From: Pareuzebyella sediminis
Lineage (GTDB): Bacteria > Bacteroidota > Bacteroidia > Flavobacteriales > Flavobacteriaceae
Assembly (NCBI RefSeq): GCF_008367235.1
Contig: NZ_VTZS01000001.1
Location: 682,001-746,000 of the forward strand
DNA length: 64,000 nt
Direction of reading: 5' to 3'
Positions 9,971 through 19,381 of this stretch are shown one piece after another. The position numbers and the translations under genes were made by a program. The notes under the pieces were generated by a model. That model was not told where the DNA came from. It searched no databases and saw nothing but the letters and a program-made list of their open reading frames with translations. Positions within the stretch are counted from its first letter, which is position 1. The number at the start of each line of letters is the position of its first letter.

Positions 9971-10032
9971 ATAAAAAATACCTCTACCTATTTTTCGGCC
10001 CGTTTGTCCAACGCGTCGTTTCATCAATTCAT

Positions 10033-10818
10033 CTAATCTTTGAACTGGCGGTATTTCGACATGGTGAACATATAGATACCATAACATACCAGACCGGCCG
10101 CCACGACTCCCATTAGCCATGGGCCAGAGCTATTTTCCTGAAGAAAGGAAAAAGCTTCGGCCGTTCCCTTTAGTTCTTCTCCGGATCCCGTTGGTCGCAT
10201 GGCAGCTTTCGCAAAAAAGTACGCAATGATGCAAGTTAAAATTCCTCTGGAAATAAGGCCCGCATACCCCATATTCTTAATGAACTTTCGTTTGGTGGCA
10301 TCTGCCATGGATTTAATATCGAATTTTTTTAAAAAGTCGCCCTTATATGCCTTAATAAATTGATAGATACCCTTAATACCTAGTGCAACTGCCAACCCTA
10401 AGAAAATAAATTTTCCGGTTTCCCCTGTCAACATTGAAGAACTAGAACCACCCCCAGAGCCCGAAGGCTCTTTAAAAATATCAATAATGGCAAAAAATCC
10501 TAATCCCAGGTAGAGTAATCCACTAATAAAAAAGCTGACGCGTTTGACGACGCCCTTTGAATCATTACCAATATGTTCCGGATCTTGGATACTTTGAATG
10601 AATCGCCATACGGCATAACATATAAGACCAATGCCCATTACGCCCAATAAAACCTTTCCAAAGGGTTGTTTCTCTAAAAAATCAAGTATTTGCAGTTTGC
10701 CTGCTTTTTCGCCCCCTAAATTGAAAGCGGCCAAAAAGGCCAACACTCCAGTTAAAGCATATACCAAACCTTTGGCAATAAAGCCCGCAAAGGCCATTCT
10801 TTTGATGTTATCATCCAT
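10033..10818 (-). CDS. DUF1206 family membrane protein
   Basis: 261 aa with about six membrane helices arranged as three repeats, each starting with an Arg/Lys-rich stretch then a Gly-rich helix pair (FAGFIAKGLVYALTGVLAF, SFFISGLLYLGLGFFAI, GYAGLISRGILTCIIAYF). This is the internal triplication of DUF1206 (PF06724). The function of the family is not known. A Ser/Gly linker (GSGGGSSSS) follows the second repeat. The gene lies downstream of the DCC-family gene on the same strand, with about 100 bases between. Confidence 0.85.
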   Translation of the reverse strand: MDDNIKRMAFAGFIAKGLVYALTGVLAFLAAFNLGGEKAGKLQILDFLEKQPFGKVLLGVMGIGLICYAVWRFIQSIQDPEHIGNDSKGVVKRVSFFISGLLYLGLGFFAIIDIFKEPSGSGGGSSSSMLTGETGKFIFLGLAVALGIKGIYQFIKAYKGDFLKKFDIKSMADATKRKFIKNMGYAGLISRGILTCIIAYFFAKAAMRPTGSGEELKGTAEAFSFLQENSSGPWLMGVVAAGLVCYGIYMFTMSKYRQFKD

Positions 10819-10921
10819 ATCAATTGATTATGATATAAGAATAATTATAATCAATGATTTGGATGGCCCCCATCACTTCTTTTTTTGACCAATATGAAAA
10901 TTTCGCCGCTCCTTTTTCGAA

Positions 10922-11326
10922 CTAATCCAAAAATTTGGCTCGTAATTCAGGAGTAGGTACCATGCACTGCGCTTTCCGGCCGAACCACCGATACCGGTAT
11001 TTTGCGACCAGGTCATACACCATATTCCGCAGGGAGACGGGAATCCAACGAAACAAGGCCAAAACACTCCACGCGCCACCCACTTCTTTCGATATTTCCA
11101 TAGCGGCTTCCGATTTCACGTAATAGGCGGTACCAGGATCAATTAGGATAATAGAATCTATTTTCGAAGTGTCTATATGACGTTCGTCAACCAATTTTCG
11201 GCCTATTTCACTTTGAAGTGCCGCAAAACGGAATACATCCTTTTTATCACGTTTGATTATATCTTGAATTGCGTTGTTACAAAGATTACAAACGCCATCA
11301 AAAAGAATGATTTTTTTCTTTTTCAT
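10922..11326 (-). CDS. DCC-family thiol-disulfide oxidoreductase-like protein (DUF393)
   Basis: 134 aa. The N-terminus KIILFDGVCNLCN carries the DGxCxLC motif that names the DCC family (PF04134), a thioredoxin-fold group predicted to be thiol oxidoreductases. Later residues (FAALQSEIGRKLV, the hydrophobic WSVLALFRWIPVSLRNMVYD and KYRYRWFG) also match the family. No signal peptide, so probably cytoplasmic. Real substrate unknown. Downstream of the TPR-HTH regulator gene by 43 bases on the same strand. Confidence 0.85.
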   Translation of the reverse strand: MKKKKIILFDGVCNLCNNAIQDIIKRDKKDVFRFAALQSEIGRKLVDERHIDTSKIDSIILIDPGTAYYVKSEAAMEISKEVGGAWSVLALFRWIPVSLRNMVYDLVAKYRYRWFGRKAQCMVPTPELRAKFLD

Positions 11327-11369
11327 AAATACAAAGGTATGAATGGCAGTGCATAATTAAACAATTTAA

Positions 11370-13271
11370 TTATAAGCCGTCCAAAAAAGTATTAAGGTCG
11401 GTTTCCCTACCCAACTTGAGCTTTTTCTTCAAACGGTATTTTGACTTTAGAATACTATCGGGAAGTACGTTCAGGGTAGCAGCAATTTCCTTAGTAGTAA
11501 GGTTCATCCTCAAAAATGCGGCAAGGCGTATTTCCTTCTCGGAGATATCTGCGTATAAGGTCTTTAATTTCTGGTCAAAATCGTTGTGTACTTCTGCAAA
11601 ATACGTCTTGAAAATCTCCCAATCTTGATCCGATGCGTTCTCTTTTTTGAGTAGCATTACCATTCTTCGGAACTCCATCTTAAACTTTTCTGGAGAATTT
11701 CTGATATTTTCAAGATTATCCATCAGTTCTTGTATGAACGTATTTTTCTGAACCAGATGCAGGGTCTGGCTGGCGAGTTCCTTTTTTTTATGCTCAATTT
11801 CCTTTCGATATATCTCTTCCTGTTTTTCTTGGGCCAATTTTTGTTTCTTTATGCGTTGTCGGAACACGAAATACAAAAGTCCAGAAATAAGAAGCAATGA
11901 AATCATTCCTACTGCATACAAGGTCTTGGTCAATTTATCAACCTTCGCCCTTTCGTTCAAGGTTCTGATTTCCTCTTGTTGAAGTGCAATTTCCGCTTCT
12001 TTTTTTTCCGTTTCATAAATGGTCTTCAGTTCTTCGATTTGTTGCGATTTTTTGGTAGTGTAAATACTGTCACTTATTTTGTAGAACCTTTTATAATCAT
12101 CGTAAGCCAAATCAGATTCATTTCTGCTATTTCTAATTTCCGCCCTTGTACCAAGAGCATCCCGCAATGTGGGTAGTGCTCCAATATTTTCTGCTACGGC
12201 GATGACTTCATTAATATTTTTTAAGGCCGCATCCATATTATTTTCTGCCATATCAAGTTGTGCCAATTCGTAAAGGGCTTGTGTATGGTTCAACTTAATG
12301 TCTTGTTGCCGTGATAGGGCCAATGACTCCTCCAGAAGTTTTCGTGCCTCGTAATACTCACCGTTCATAGTACGTAGTCTGGCCAAGTCTTTTAGCGATT
12401 GAGAAATCATGGTCTGAACGTTCATTTCCCTTGCCAACAACAATGACTGCTCAAAATAAGCCTCAGCCCCTTTGTTGTCTTCTAATTTTTCGGCCGCTAT
12501 TCCGGCAGTGTTTGCGGCGTATCCGAGATATATCTTGTCATCATTTGTCCGATAGATTTCCATCGCCTTTATAGCATATTTCAAGGCAGAGTCATAGTTC
12601 TGTTGTTCAAACTCGATGTCGGCCAATTGTTTAAGAGCGTCTCCCGCCCGCACTTCATCCTTGATGTCCTCAAAAAATCGCAGGGCCATCAGGGTATAAT
12701 CCAAGGCAAGGGTATATTGACCTTTTTCAAAATAGATTCCACCCAGCACCTCGTATTCCGAACCCCTGAGGTCAAAATTGCCAAGGTCCGTTTGTTGCCT
12801 GTTCTGGTCTGTGTACATGTCTAGAATACGCTGTGTCAATAATATGGCCTGATCGAAATTTCCTTTTTCCCTTTCTATGGTTGCCAACGAATGAAGCGCA
12901 AATATTTGTCCGCGGATACTGTTGATACTCTTGAACCTATCGAGCGCCAGATTATGATAGTATGCTGCCGAATCATTTTTCGATTGATTGTAGTAATAGT
13001 TGCCGAACTGAATAAAGCCATTGGCCACTCCTTTTTCGTATCCGATTTTTTTTGAAAGTTCATATGCCTGTATGGCATATTTATGGGCTCCCTCCGGATC
13101 CATGAACATCATCTTTTCATGAACTCTTGACAACACTTGGGCTTTCAGGGTATCATCTGGAAGCGATTTTGCCCTTGTAATTAGGCTGTCCAATTCTTTT
13201 CTACGGTCTTGCGCATTGATGATCGTTACAATGCAAAGTAGCGAAATAAGGATGAGGTTTTTTGGTTTCAT
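11370..13271 (-). CDS. TPR-repeat sensor with one membrane helix and C-terminal HTH domain
   Basis: 633 aa. A signal peptide (MKPKNLILISLLCIVTIINAQ) is followed by tetratricopeptide repeats at about 30-400 (for example AGDALKQLADIEFEQQNYDSALKYAIKAMEIY). Then come a coiled coil, one membrane helix (LYAVGMISLLLISGLLYFVF), a second Lys/Glu-rich coiled coil and a C-terminal winged or LuxR-like helix-turn-helix, LTTKEIAATLNVLPDSILKS. This layout, with TPRs outside and an HTH inside, is a common Bacteroidota one-protein signal transducer. It is divergent from the cytolysin-like gene and is a natural candidate regulator for it; that link is inference. Confidence 0.8.
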   Translation of the reverse strand: MKPKNLILISLLCIVTIINAQDRRKELDSLITRAKSLPDDTLKAQVLSRVHEKMMFMDPEGAHKYAIQAYELSKKIGYEKGVANGFIQFGNYYYNQSKNDSAAYYHNLALDRFKSINSIRGQIFALHSLATIEREKGNFDQAILLTQRILDMYTDQNRQQTDLGNFDLRGSEYEVLGGIYFEKGQYTLALDYTLMALRFFEDIKDEVRAGDALKQLADIEFEQQNYDSALKYAIKAMEIYRTNDDKIYLGYAANTAGIAAEKLEDNKGAEAYFEQSLLLAREMNVQTMISQSLKDLARLRTMNGEYYEARKLLEESLALSRQQDIKLNHTQALYELAQLDMAENNMDAALKNINEVIAVAENIGALPTLRDALGTRAEIRNSRNESDLAYDDYKRFYKISDSIYTTKKSQQIEELKTIYETEKKEAEIALQQEEIRTLNERAKVDKLTKTLYAVGMISLLLISGLLYFVFRQRIKKQKLAQEKQEEIYRKEIEHKKKELASQTLHLVQKNTFIQELMDNLENIRNSPEKFKMEFRRMVMLLKKENASDQDWEIFKTYFAEVHNDFDQKLKTLYADISEKEIRLAAFLRMNLTTKEIAATLNVLPDSILKSKYRLKKKLKLGRETDLNTFLDGL

Positions 13272-13581
13272 TCATGTCGGTTAAAGCAGCTTCAAGATAA
13301 GTAAAATGGATAGGTCAGGAAAGCACTTAGTTCTACATAAAAAGGTAGTCGTCCATATACTGTCCATATGTTTTGTCCCGTCATATTATTTCATTTGAAA
13401 TATATTATATTGATAATCAGATATATATTATAATTTTTATCTACTTCAAAAAGCACGTTGTCCATTGTTCAAGTATAAGCCTTAATACTGATTTGTCCAT
13501 ACTTTGTCCATGGACAAAATTAGGTGAAAGGAGTGTTTTGGGCCTACATTCGAACAAGTTGAATCCAATACACCAAAAATT
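13272..13581. promoter_or_regulatory. Divergent regulatory region with five GTCCAT boxes and a 16-base palindrome
   Basis: GTCCAT occurs at 13351, 13362, 13460, 13495 and 13506, all on the plus strand. Two pairs are spaced exactly 11 bases, one helical turn. The last box forms half of the perfect palindrome TTTGTCCATGGACAAA at 13503-13518, 64 bases before the cytolysin-like start codon. No gene is seen within this stretch. It looks like an array of operator sites. Confidence 0.6.
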
Positions 13582-15129
13582 ATGAAAAACAAATTATGTT
13601 CACAGAAGAAAAGCTTGATTCTTTTAACTAGCGTCATTATTTGCTTCTTGGCTTCCTGTAGCAAAGACGAGGCGGGGGAGGCCGAGCCTAAGACCAACCC
13701 TAATGCCCAGGAAATCGATGATATAATCGCCAACCTTAGTTACGATGCCTCGGCACTTTTAAATGTACAGGATACGGGTGGTGCATCATCGGAACGCACT
13801 TTAAAAAGGGAGCAACCATCACAACAGGGCCCTACTCAGGGAAATATCAGGACTTGTCTGACCCAAGAATATAGCCTAGAATCAAATTTTGATGATGTTG
13901 CCGTTCTGAGACCAACTAATGGAATTATTTGGCCGGGAGCTTTGGTCATTGGCAATGAAGGTATGCTAGACGGTGCGCCTGACCCATTTACCTTGGCCAG
14001 GGCACCTTTAACGTTGAGGTTAGATCTACCGGGTATAGGTGAGCAAGGAAATCTTAAGATAGATAACCCTTCAAATTCTTCGGTACAATCAAGTATTGAC
14101 GGAGCTCTCGAGTGGTGGAACAATAATGCCTATCAAGACGGGTATGTCAATGCCTCTAACTCTTCCTATCAGGCCACCACTTCATATTCCTCAAAACAAC
14201 TTAGTTTAGATGTCGGCCTAAACCTGGAATGGGCTACTGGCTCGGTAGCATCACAACTTGAATATGAAAGTTCATCCACCAAGCGTGTTGCAGCCATGGT
14301 ATATAAACAAGTCTTTTATACAGTTACCATGGATACCCCTTCGAACCCATCGAGTGTCTTTGGTACAAACGTAACTACGGAACAAGTAGAGAAAGCTATA
14401 ACGTCGAATACGCCTCCAGCTTATATTAATTCGGTTTCTTACGGTAGAATTATCATGTTCCGTATGGAAACTACGGACTCCAGAACATCTATTGACCTGG
14501 ATGCCGTTTTGGAATATGCCGGGGGAGTTAATGCGACGGGCACCATTAATTCGGAATATGACGAGGTACTCAAAAATTCAAGCATTACAGTGGTGACCAT
14601 CGGAGGGAACGCAGAGGTGGCCTCGGAAGCAATTAACGCAGCTGATATAGAAGCCGGCCCAGGTTCGCTAAATCATATCATAACCGGAAAAAATGCGGTC
14701 TATAGCAAAGATAATCCAGGGGTACCTATCGCATATACCATTCGGTACTTAAAAGACAATACGTTTGCAAAAATGGGATATACTACCGAATACAACATTG
14801 TCGAATGTGACAATTACGCTTTTGAACATAAGAACGCCTATATCAAAAAGGACTTGAGCCAGAAAATGAGATTCCGTTTTACGTATAAGGAAAGGGGAAC
14901 CGAAAACTTCAAAACCGGCAAGTGGACGGAAGTCACAAAAAACAAAGTGAATACAGCGGCCAAACCACCTGCTGGAGCTCATGACGTTAGAATTCAGTTT
15001 GAATTCCTAGATGTTTTTGTCTGGACGACCATGGGCGAATTTCACCTCGATTACATAAGAAATGATACGTATTTTGAAGGATTCTGTTCCGGATTTCTAT
15101 GCACGAAAATCAATGTTCGAAAATTATAG
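13582..15129 (+). CDS. Cholesterol-dependent-cytolysin-like (thiol-activated cytolysin family) lipoprotein
   Basis: 515 aa with lipobox FLASC (Cys26), so probably lipid-anchored. Residues about 105-400 follow domains 1-3 of cholesterol-dependent cytolysins: WPGALVIGNEGML, RAPLTLRLDLPG, the segment VYKQVFYTVTMDTPSNPSSVF (241-260), TPPAYINSVSYGRIIMF (277-293), NSSITVVTIGGNAE and NPGVPIAYTIRYLKDN. Length is close to classical CDCs. The C-terminal domain is altered: where the Trp-rich undecapeptide ECTGLAWEWWR should be, FLDVFVWTTMGEF is found, and no Thr-Leu cholesterol pair is obvious. It is therefore CDC-like and may use a receptor other than cholesterol. A pore-forming role is inferred from homology. 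Single gene after a multi-box promoter. Confidence 0.88.
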   Translation: MKNKLCSQKKSLILLTSVIICFLASCSKDEAGEAEPKTNPNAQEIDDIIANLSYDASALLNVQDTGGASSERTLKREQPSQQGPTQGNIRTCLTQEYSLESNFDDVAVLRPTNGIIWPGALVIGNEGMLDGAPDPFTLARAPLTLRLDLPGIGEQGNLKIDNPSNSSVQSSIDGALEWWNNNAYQDGYVNASNSSYQATTSYSSKQLSLDVGLNLEWATGSVASQLEYESSSTKRVAAMVYKQVFYTVTMDTPSNPSSVFGTNVTTEQVEKAITSNTPPAYINSVSYGRIIMFRMETTDSRTSIDLDAVLEYAGGVNATGTINSEYDEVLKNSSITVVTIGGNAEVASEAINAADIEAGPGSLNHIITGKNAVYSKDNPGVPIAYTIRYLKDNTFAKMGYTTEYNIVECDNYAFEHKNAYIKKDLSQKMRFRFTYKERGTENFKTGKWTEVTKNKVNTAAKPPAGAHDVRIQFEFLDVFVWTTMGEFHLDYIRNDTYFEGFCSGFLCTKINVRKL

Positions 15130-15189
15130 GTGTTTCCCGTATACAATTACCAAAACCGAACAGAATTAAAAGTATTTGGCAAATTGGGG

Positions 15190-15222
15190 CCCTAAATACT
15201 CGGGGGAACATATTTAGGGTTT
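15190..15222 (+). terminator. Probable terminator after the cytolysin-like gene
   Basis: A perfect 9-base stem CCCTAAATA / TATTTAGGG with a 12-base loop is followed by only a short T run (TTTTG). It lies 60 bases after the stop codon. The modest T tract keeps confidence moderate. Confidence 0.5.
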
Positions 15223-15346
15223 TGCAGTCGGCTTCCAAGATTGGGTTCAACAACTTGGGGGTCGGCTGCCTTTTTTAAGCGAACGAATTCAGAAGAGGTG
15301 GTCCGCGCTAGCGGTATGTACAATAAGAAGTGTTGGGGTAATATTA

Positions 15347-17518
15347 TTACTTTTTTCGCTCTACCAATTCTAGCTGGTCGACGCTTACATTGGTAGTAAA
15401 CATGCCATAGTTAACAATAGCCTTGTCTTTTTCAAGACTGTCGATACTACCGACGGCCTTGCCATCGAGAAGCCGAACACGGTCACCTATTTCTAATATA
15501 GGTTTTGGAATCGACTTTTGCTTTTGTACGGCTTTTTTCTTTTCGATTTTCTTCTTTTCCCGAATACCTTTTACTTCTTTCCGAACCTCTTGTGCTACTT
15601 CGGCTTTTTTTGTTCTTTCCGCCTTTTCCTGTTTCGCGGATTTTCTTTTTCGCTTGCTATTCTCGGTTTCTACAATACGTAGAAGCTCCGATACCAGAGC
15701 TCGCTTCTTTTTGTCTTTAAAATATCTGTTGGCGACCTTGTCTATTTTTGCGCCTAGGTGAATCATTCGCTGATCATGGTCATACAGCTCTTGATAATTC
15801 TCAAGTTTTGATTTTATTTTTTCATTAAGCTTTTCAAGCCTTTGGGCCTCTTCCTTTGCTTTGGTTTCTTCCTCTTGAAGCCTTGAGCCCGTCTGCACCA
15901 TTTTACTGCGTTCTTTCTGCAATTTGGCTATAGTAGCGTCAAACCGGACCTTTCCACGTTCTATCTTGTGTTTTGCTTTATTGATCAAGGAATAGGGAAT
16001 CCCGTTTTTCTGGGCTACTTCAAAGGTAAAAGAACTACCTGCCTCGCCCAATACAAGTTGAAAGGTCGGTTCAAGAGTGTTTCCATCAAAGAGCATATTG
16101 GCGTTTGTCGTATGTGGCAATTCGTCGGCAAGGGCTTTCAAATTTGCGTAGTGTGTGGTAATCACTCCATACGACTGACGCTCATAGAAAACTTCCAGAA
16201 ACGCCTCCGCAAGCGCGCCTCCCAACTCAGGATCGCTGCCGGTGCCAAATTCATCGATTAAAAATAAAGTATGCGCATCGCATTTTCTTAAAAAGCGGTT
16301 CATGTTCTTCAAGCGATAGCTATAGGTGCTCAGGTGATTTTCAATGGATTGGTGGTCCCCGATATCGGTGAGAATTTTATTGAACAAACAAACAGAACTT
16401 CTTTCATGAACAGGTATTAAGAGTCCTGATTGAAGCATTACTTGAAGAAGACCAATGGTTTTTAAAGTGATGCTTTTCCCTCCTGCGTTTGGCCCTGAAA
16501 TAACAATGATACGATTTTCAGGATGCAATTCGATGGTCTGAGGATAGGTCTTTTCTTTTTTGGCCTTATTGCTGAGATATAGTAGCGGGTGATAGGCATC
16601 ACGCAGGTACAGTCGCTGATTGAAATTTATTTCTGGCAGAAGGGCTTGAGTATCTACCGCATATTTGGCCTTGGCAGCAGTAAGATCCATGTGGCTCAAG
16701 AATTTTTGATAATCGCCTAAAAGATTGGCGAAAGGTCGAAGAGTGTTGGTCAATTCGTTAAGTATACGCTGTACTTCTTCTTTTTCATCGAATTCGAGAT
16801 TATGTAGTTCACGACTGTATTTTAGCGTGGCTTCGGGTTCTATATACACAATGCTACCCGTTTTGGAAGTGCCCATTACATTTCCTTTGACCTTACGGCG
16901 GTACATGGCCTTGACCGCTAAAACCCTTCTATTTTCTACCACGGATTCGCGAATATCGTCCAGATAGTCGGAACCTGCATAGGTACTAAGTGCCGCTATA
17001 AAACTTTGGCCAATCTTGCCCTTCACCTGGTTCATCTGTTTCCGGATATTGAAAAGGGCATCGGAAGCCTTGTCTCTTACTTCACCAAAGCGGTCGATGA
17101 CCTCTTCAATTTGAGTGGTTATAACCACATTAACCTCCAGTTGGGCCGAAAGCTCGAAGAGCAAAGGATAATATTCCTTGAATTTTTTTAAAAACTTTTG
17201 ATGCGTAGCTACCGTCCCACATAGGGAACCAATCTTTCGAAAACCGCCGATTTCCAAAGTTGTATTATCAATCTTTAAGAGTTTTAACTCCGCATTGATT
17301 TGATCAAAACCATGATTTGGAATACGGTTCTCGCTAATCAAGGAAGAAAGGTACTCGGCCGTCTGTTGTAACAATGGCATAACCTCCTCTGAGGTTTTAG
17401 AGGGTACGATTTCCAAGGCTTTTTCTTTGCCCAACTCGGTAGTGCAACGGGCGGATACCTGTTTCAATACCGTAGGAAATTCTAAATCTTGCAGTGTTTT
17501 TTTATGTATAGATACCAT
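15347..17518 (-). CDS. mutS2: MutS2-type ATPase lacking an Smr domain
   Basis: 723 aa. The MutS2 core is complete: core/clamp helices, Walker A GPNAGGKS at 342-349, Walker B LFLIDEFGTGSDP near 420 and the ITTHY switch. A long Lys/Glu coiled coil (about 520-660) follows. The chain ends in a KOW-like beta domain (LEIGDRVRLLDGKAVGSIDSL). The C-terminal Smr nuclease domain of Bacillus MutS2 is absent, and the protein is accordingly shorter than the roughly 780-residue Smr-bearing forms. Known roles of the family are suppression of recombination and rescue of collided ribosomes; which applies here is not visible. The start is an ATG (MVSIHKKTLQDLEF). Confidence 0.93.
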   Translation of the reverse strand: MVSIHKKTLQDLEFPTVLKQVSARCTTELGKEKALEIVPSKTSEEVMPLLQQTAEYLSSLISENRIPNHGFDQINAELKLLKIDNTTLEIGGFRKIGSLCGTVATHQKFLKKFKEYYPLLFELSAQLEVNVVITTQIEEVIDRFGEVRDKASDALFNIRKQMNQVKGKIGQSFIAALSTYAGSDYLDDIRESVVENRRVLAVKAMYRRKVKGNVMGTSKTGSIVYIEPEATLKYSRELHNLEFDEKEEVQRILNELTNTLRPFANLLGDYQKFLSHMDLTAAKAKYAVDTQALLPEINFNQRLYLRDAYHPLLYLSNKAKKEKTYPQTIELHPENRIIVISGPNAGGKSITLKTIGLLQVMLQSGLLIPVHERSSVCLFNKILTDIGDHQSIENHLSTYSYRLKNMNRFLRKCDAHTLFLIDEFGTGSDPELGGALAEAFLEVFYERQSYGVITTHYANLKALADELPHTTNANMLFDGNTLEPTFQLVLGEAGSSFTFEVAQKNGIPYSLINKAKHKIERGKVRFDATIAKLQKERSKMVQTGSRLQEEETKAKEEAQRLEKLNEKIKSKLENYQELYDHDQRMIHLGAKIDKVANRYFKDKKKRALVSELLRIVETENSKRKRKSAKQEKAERTKKAEVAQEVRKEVKGIREKKKIEKKKAVQKQKSIPKPILEIGDRVRLLDGKAVGSIDSLEKDKAIVNYGMFTTNVSVDQLELVERKK

Positions 17519-17823
17519 ACCATGCTACAATGGAGGGCAAAGGTAGCGAATCGGTTGAAAAAGTGCTGTGCTATTTAAGACAATGCGTAGATACGTTCTA
17601 TTTTCAATGGAATCTGTACGTTGAACGAACCGGCATCTTCAGTGAATTAATATCAATTAAGGCGTGGGTGGCTTGTAGACCCAAGAATTACTTAATGAGT
17701 CTGCCCATAACTGAGCCCTTTACAAACGATTGACATTAATGGTGTCGTTACTTTTCAAGACGCCTTCTTTCTTCATTAAAAAAGAATAGGCAAGTCTATC
17801 GATTCCAAAAAATGTAAGGCTAC
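17519..17823. other. Intergenic stretch without recognisable gene
   Basis: About 300 bases between the mutS2 start and the end of the YfcC-type carrier gene. I see a short open frame on the plus strand but no protein-like signature, no tRNA and no strong terminator. It probably holds the mutS2 promoter. Confidence 0.4.
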
Positions 17824-19158
17824 TTAGCTATACCCCATGAATACGGCAACTATGATTGAAAGACCGCACAATAATAAAATAAGTAGGGTGGGAACAATAG
17901 CAATTCGCAACCATTTATTGTAAGGTATGCCACAGACCGCCAATACAGCCATTAGAGCTCCATTGGTGGGAACTATCATATCCATCATAACAGCTCCGTA
18001 TTGGTAAGCCAACACACAAGTTTGTCTGGTTACACCTATCAAATCGGAAAGTGGAACCAAAACCGGCATGGTCAAAACCGCCTGACCGGAATAGCTTGGA
18101 ATCGGGAAATGGAGTAGTGTATGGGAAATCATCATCAATACGGCCGATACGGTCGGAGGAAGGTATTGTAAGGGGCCGAACAGGGTATGTACTATCGTAT
18201 CTATAATCATACCTTCTTTTAACACCAAGCCGATACTATTGGCCATTCCGATTATTATAGCGGCGAAAATCATTTCCTTAAAACCGGCCAAGTACATGTC
18301 CCCGGTTTTGTTGAGACCCAATTTCCCAATAAGACCGGCTAGCAATCCCAGGGCGAAGAAACAAGCCGATAATTCATTAAAACCCCAATCAAACATCAAC
18401 ATTCCATACACTACAACGGCAAAAGTGAGGCCCAGTAGGGCTAAAATTATTTTGCTCCCCACAGTCATGGGTTGGGGGGACGTTGAAGCTTCTTCTTTAT
18501 CGATCCGGTGTTTTTTCGCATAGCGCAACAGATACCAAACCCAAACCACGAATACCAAAGCGAGTATGATAACCCGAAATTCGGCCCCGGAAAGAAGCGG
18601 TAGCCCAGCTTCTTTTTGCGCAATAAGCACAGCGAAAGGATTAGAGGGACTTAGGGAACTCCCCAGTACGGTCGAACCGTAGCTCATATAAATGACCGTA
18701 AAGACATCATACCCCAAGCTTTGGCCAAATAATATCAAGATGGGAATCATGGCTATTACTTCTTCTTGCATGCCAATAGTGGCCCCGCCCATCATAAAAA
18801 GAAACGATACAATAACTAAAGCCAAGGTCTCCCTGCCACTTAGGAGATGTACTAATTTACCAAGGCCCTGAGCAAAGGCACCCGTTTGCTCAATGACATA
18901 GAACGATCCCCCAATCAATAAGATCAGAACAATCGTTTCCGCCCGGCCGGCAATGCCCCGAGGCACGGCGAGCATCAAATCAAATGCAGATAATCTTTGA
19001 CCTTCTATTTCTTTATAGGAATCACCGATCACCGTAGTGATACCTGACTCCTTGTCAACAATTCTTTCGTAAGTCCCTTGCGGTAAAATATAGGTTAGTA
19101 CCCACGCGAAAAATATAAATGCCACGATAATGACGAAAGCGTTGGGGAATTTTTTCAT
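17824..19158 (-). CDS. YfcC/DcuC-type carboxylate carrier
   Basis: 444 aa, about 11-12 membrane helices. The N-terminus FPNAFVIIVAFIFFAWVLTYILPQGTY and the two matching half-sites around GATIGMQEEVIAMIPILI and GSSLSPSNPFAVLIAQ are typical of the YfcC family (PF03606) in the ion-transporter superfamily. The C-terminal half has SYSGQAVLTMPVLVPLSDL and MIVPTNGALMAVLA. Substrates in the family are carboxylates or peptides-like nutrients, mostly unproven. No enzyme gene is coupled to it here, so the substrate remains open. Confidence 0.85.
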   Translation of the reverse strand: MKKFPNAFVIIVAFIFFAWVLTYILPQGTYERIVDKESGITTVIGDSYKEIEGQRLSAFDLMLAVPRGIAGRAETIVLILLIGGSFYVIEQTGAFAQGLGKLVHLLSGRETLALVIVSFLFMMGGATIGMQEEVIAMIPILILFGQSLGYDVFTVIYMSYGSTVLGSSLSPSNPFAVLIAQKEAGLPLLSGAEFRVIILALVFVVWVWYLLRYAKKHRIDKEEASTSPQPMTVGSKIILALLGLTFAVVVYGMLMFDWGFNELSACFFALGLLAGLIGKLGLNKTGDMYLAGFKEMIFAAIIIGMANSIGLVLKEGMIIDTIVHTLFGPLQYLPPTVSAVLMMISHTLLHFPIPSYSGQAVLTMPVLVPLSDLIGVTRQTCVLAYQYGAVMMDMIVPTNGALMAVLAVCGIPYNKWLRIAIVPTLLILLLCGLSIIVAVFMGYS

Positions 19159-19381
19159 TTCAGGATTGGGTTTGGTGGTATCCCAATGTAATAAATATCG
19201 GAATGCGATCTACTACAACGGTCATTATAATTTCACTCGGTAAAAAATTGGAATAACATCGAGAATCACGTTTCATCGGGATAGTTGTGTATCCAAAAAA
19301 AAAATTAGAATTTCACTAAAAAATAATATATTAGACTCCAGACATTGTCATGCAAACATAGCACTAAAACACTATGGACAA

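Noticed and set aside
9973-9996. AAAAAATA...TATTTTT between the symporter and DUF1206 genes as a terminator.
   Set aside because: The stem is purely A-T and short, too weak to support.
17530-17733. 67-codon open frame on the plus strand upstream of mutS2.
   Set aside because: No family signature, odd composition and it occupies the mutS2 promoter region.
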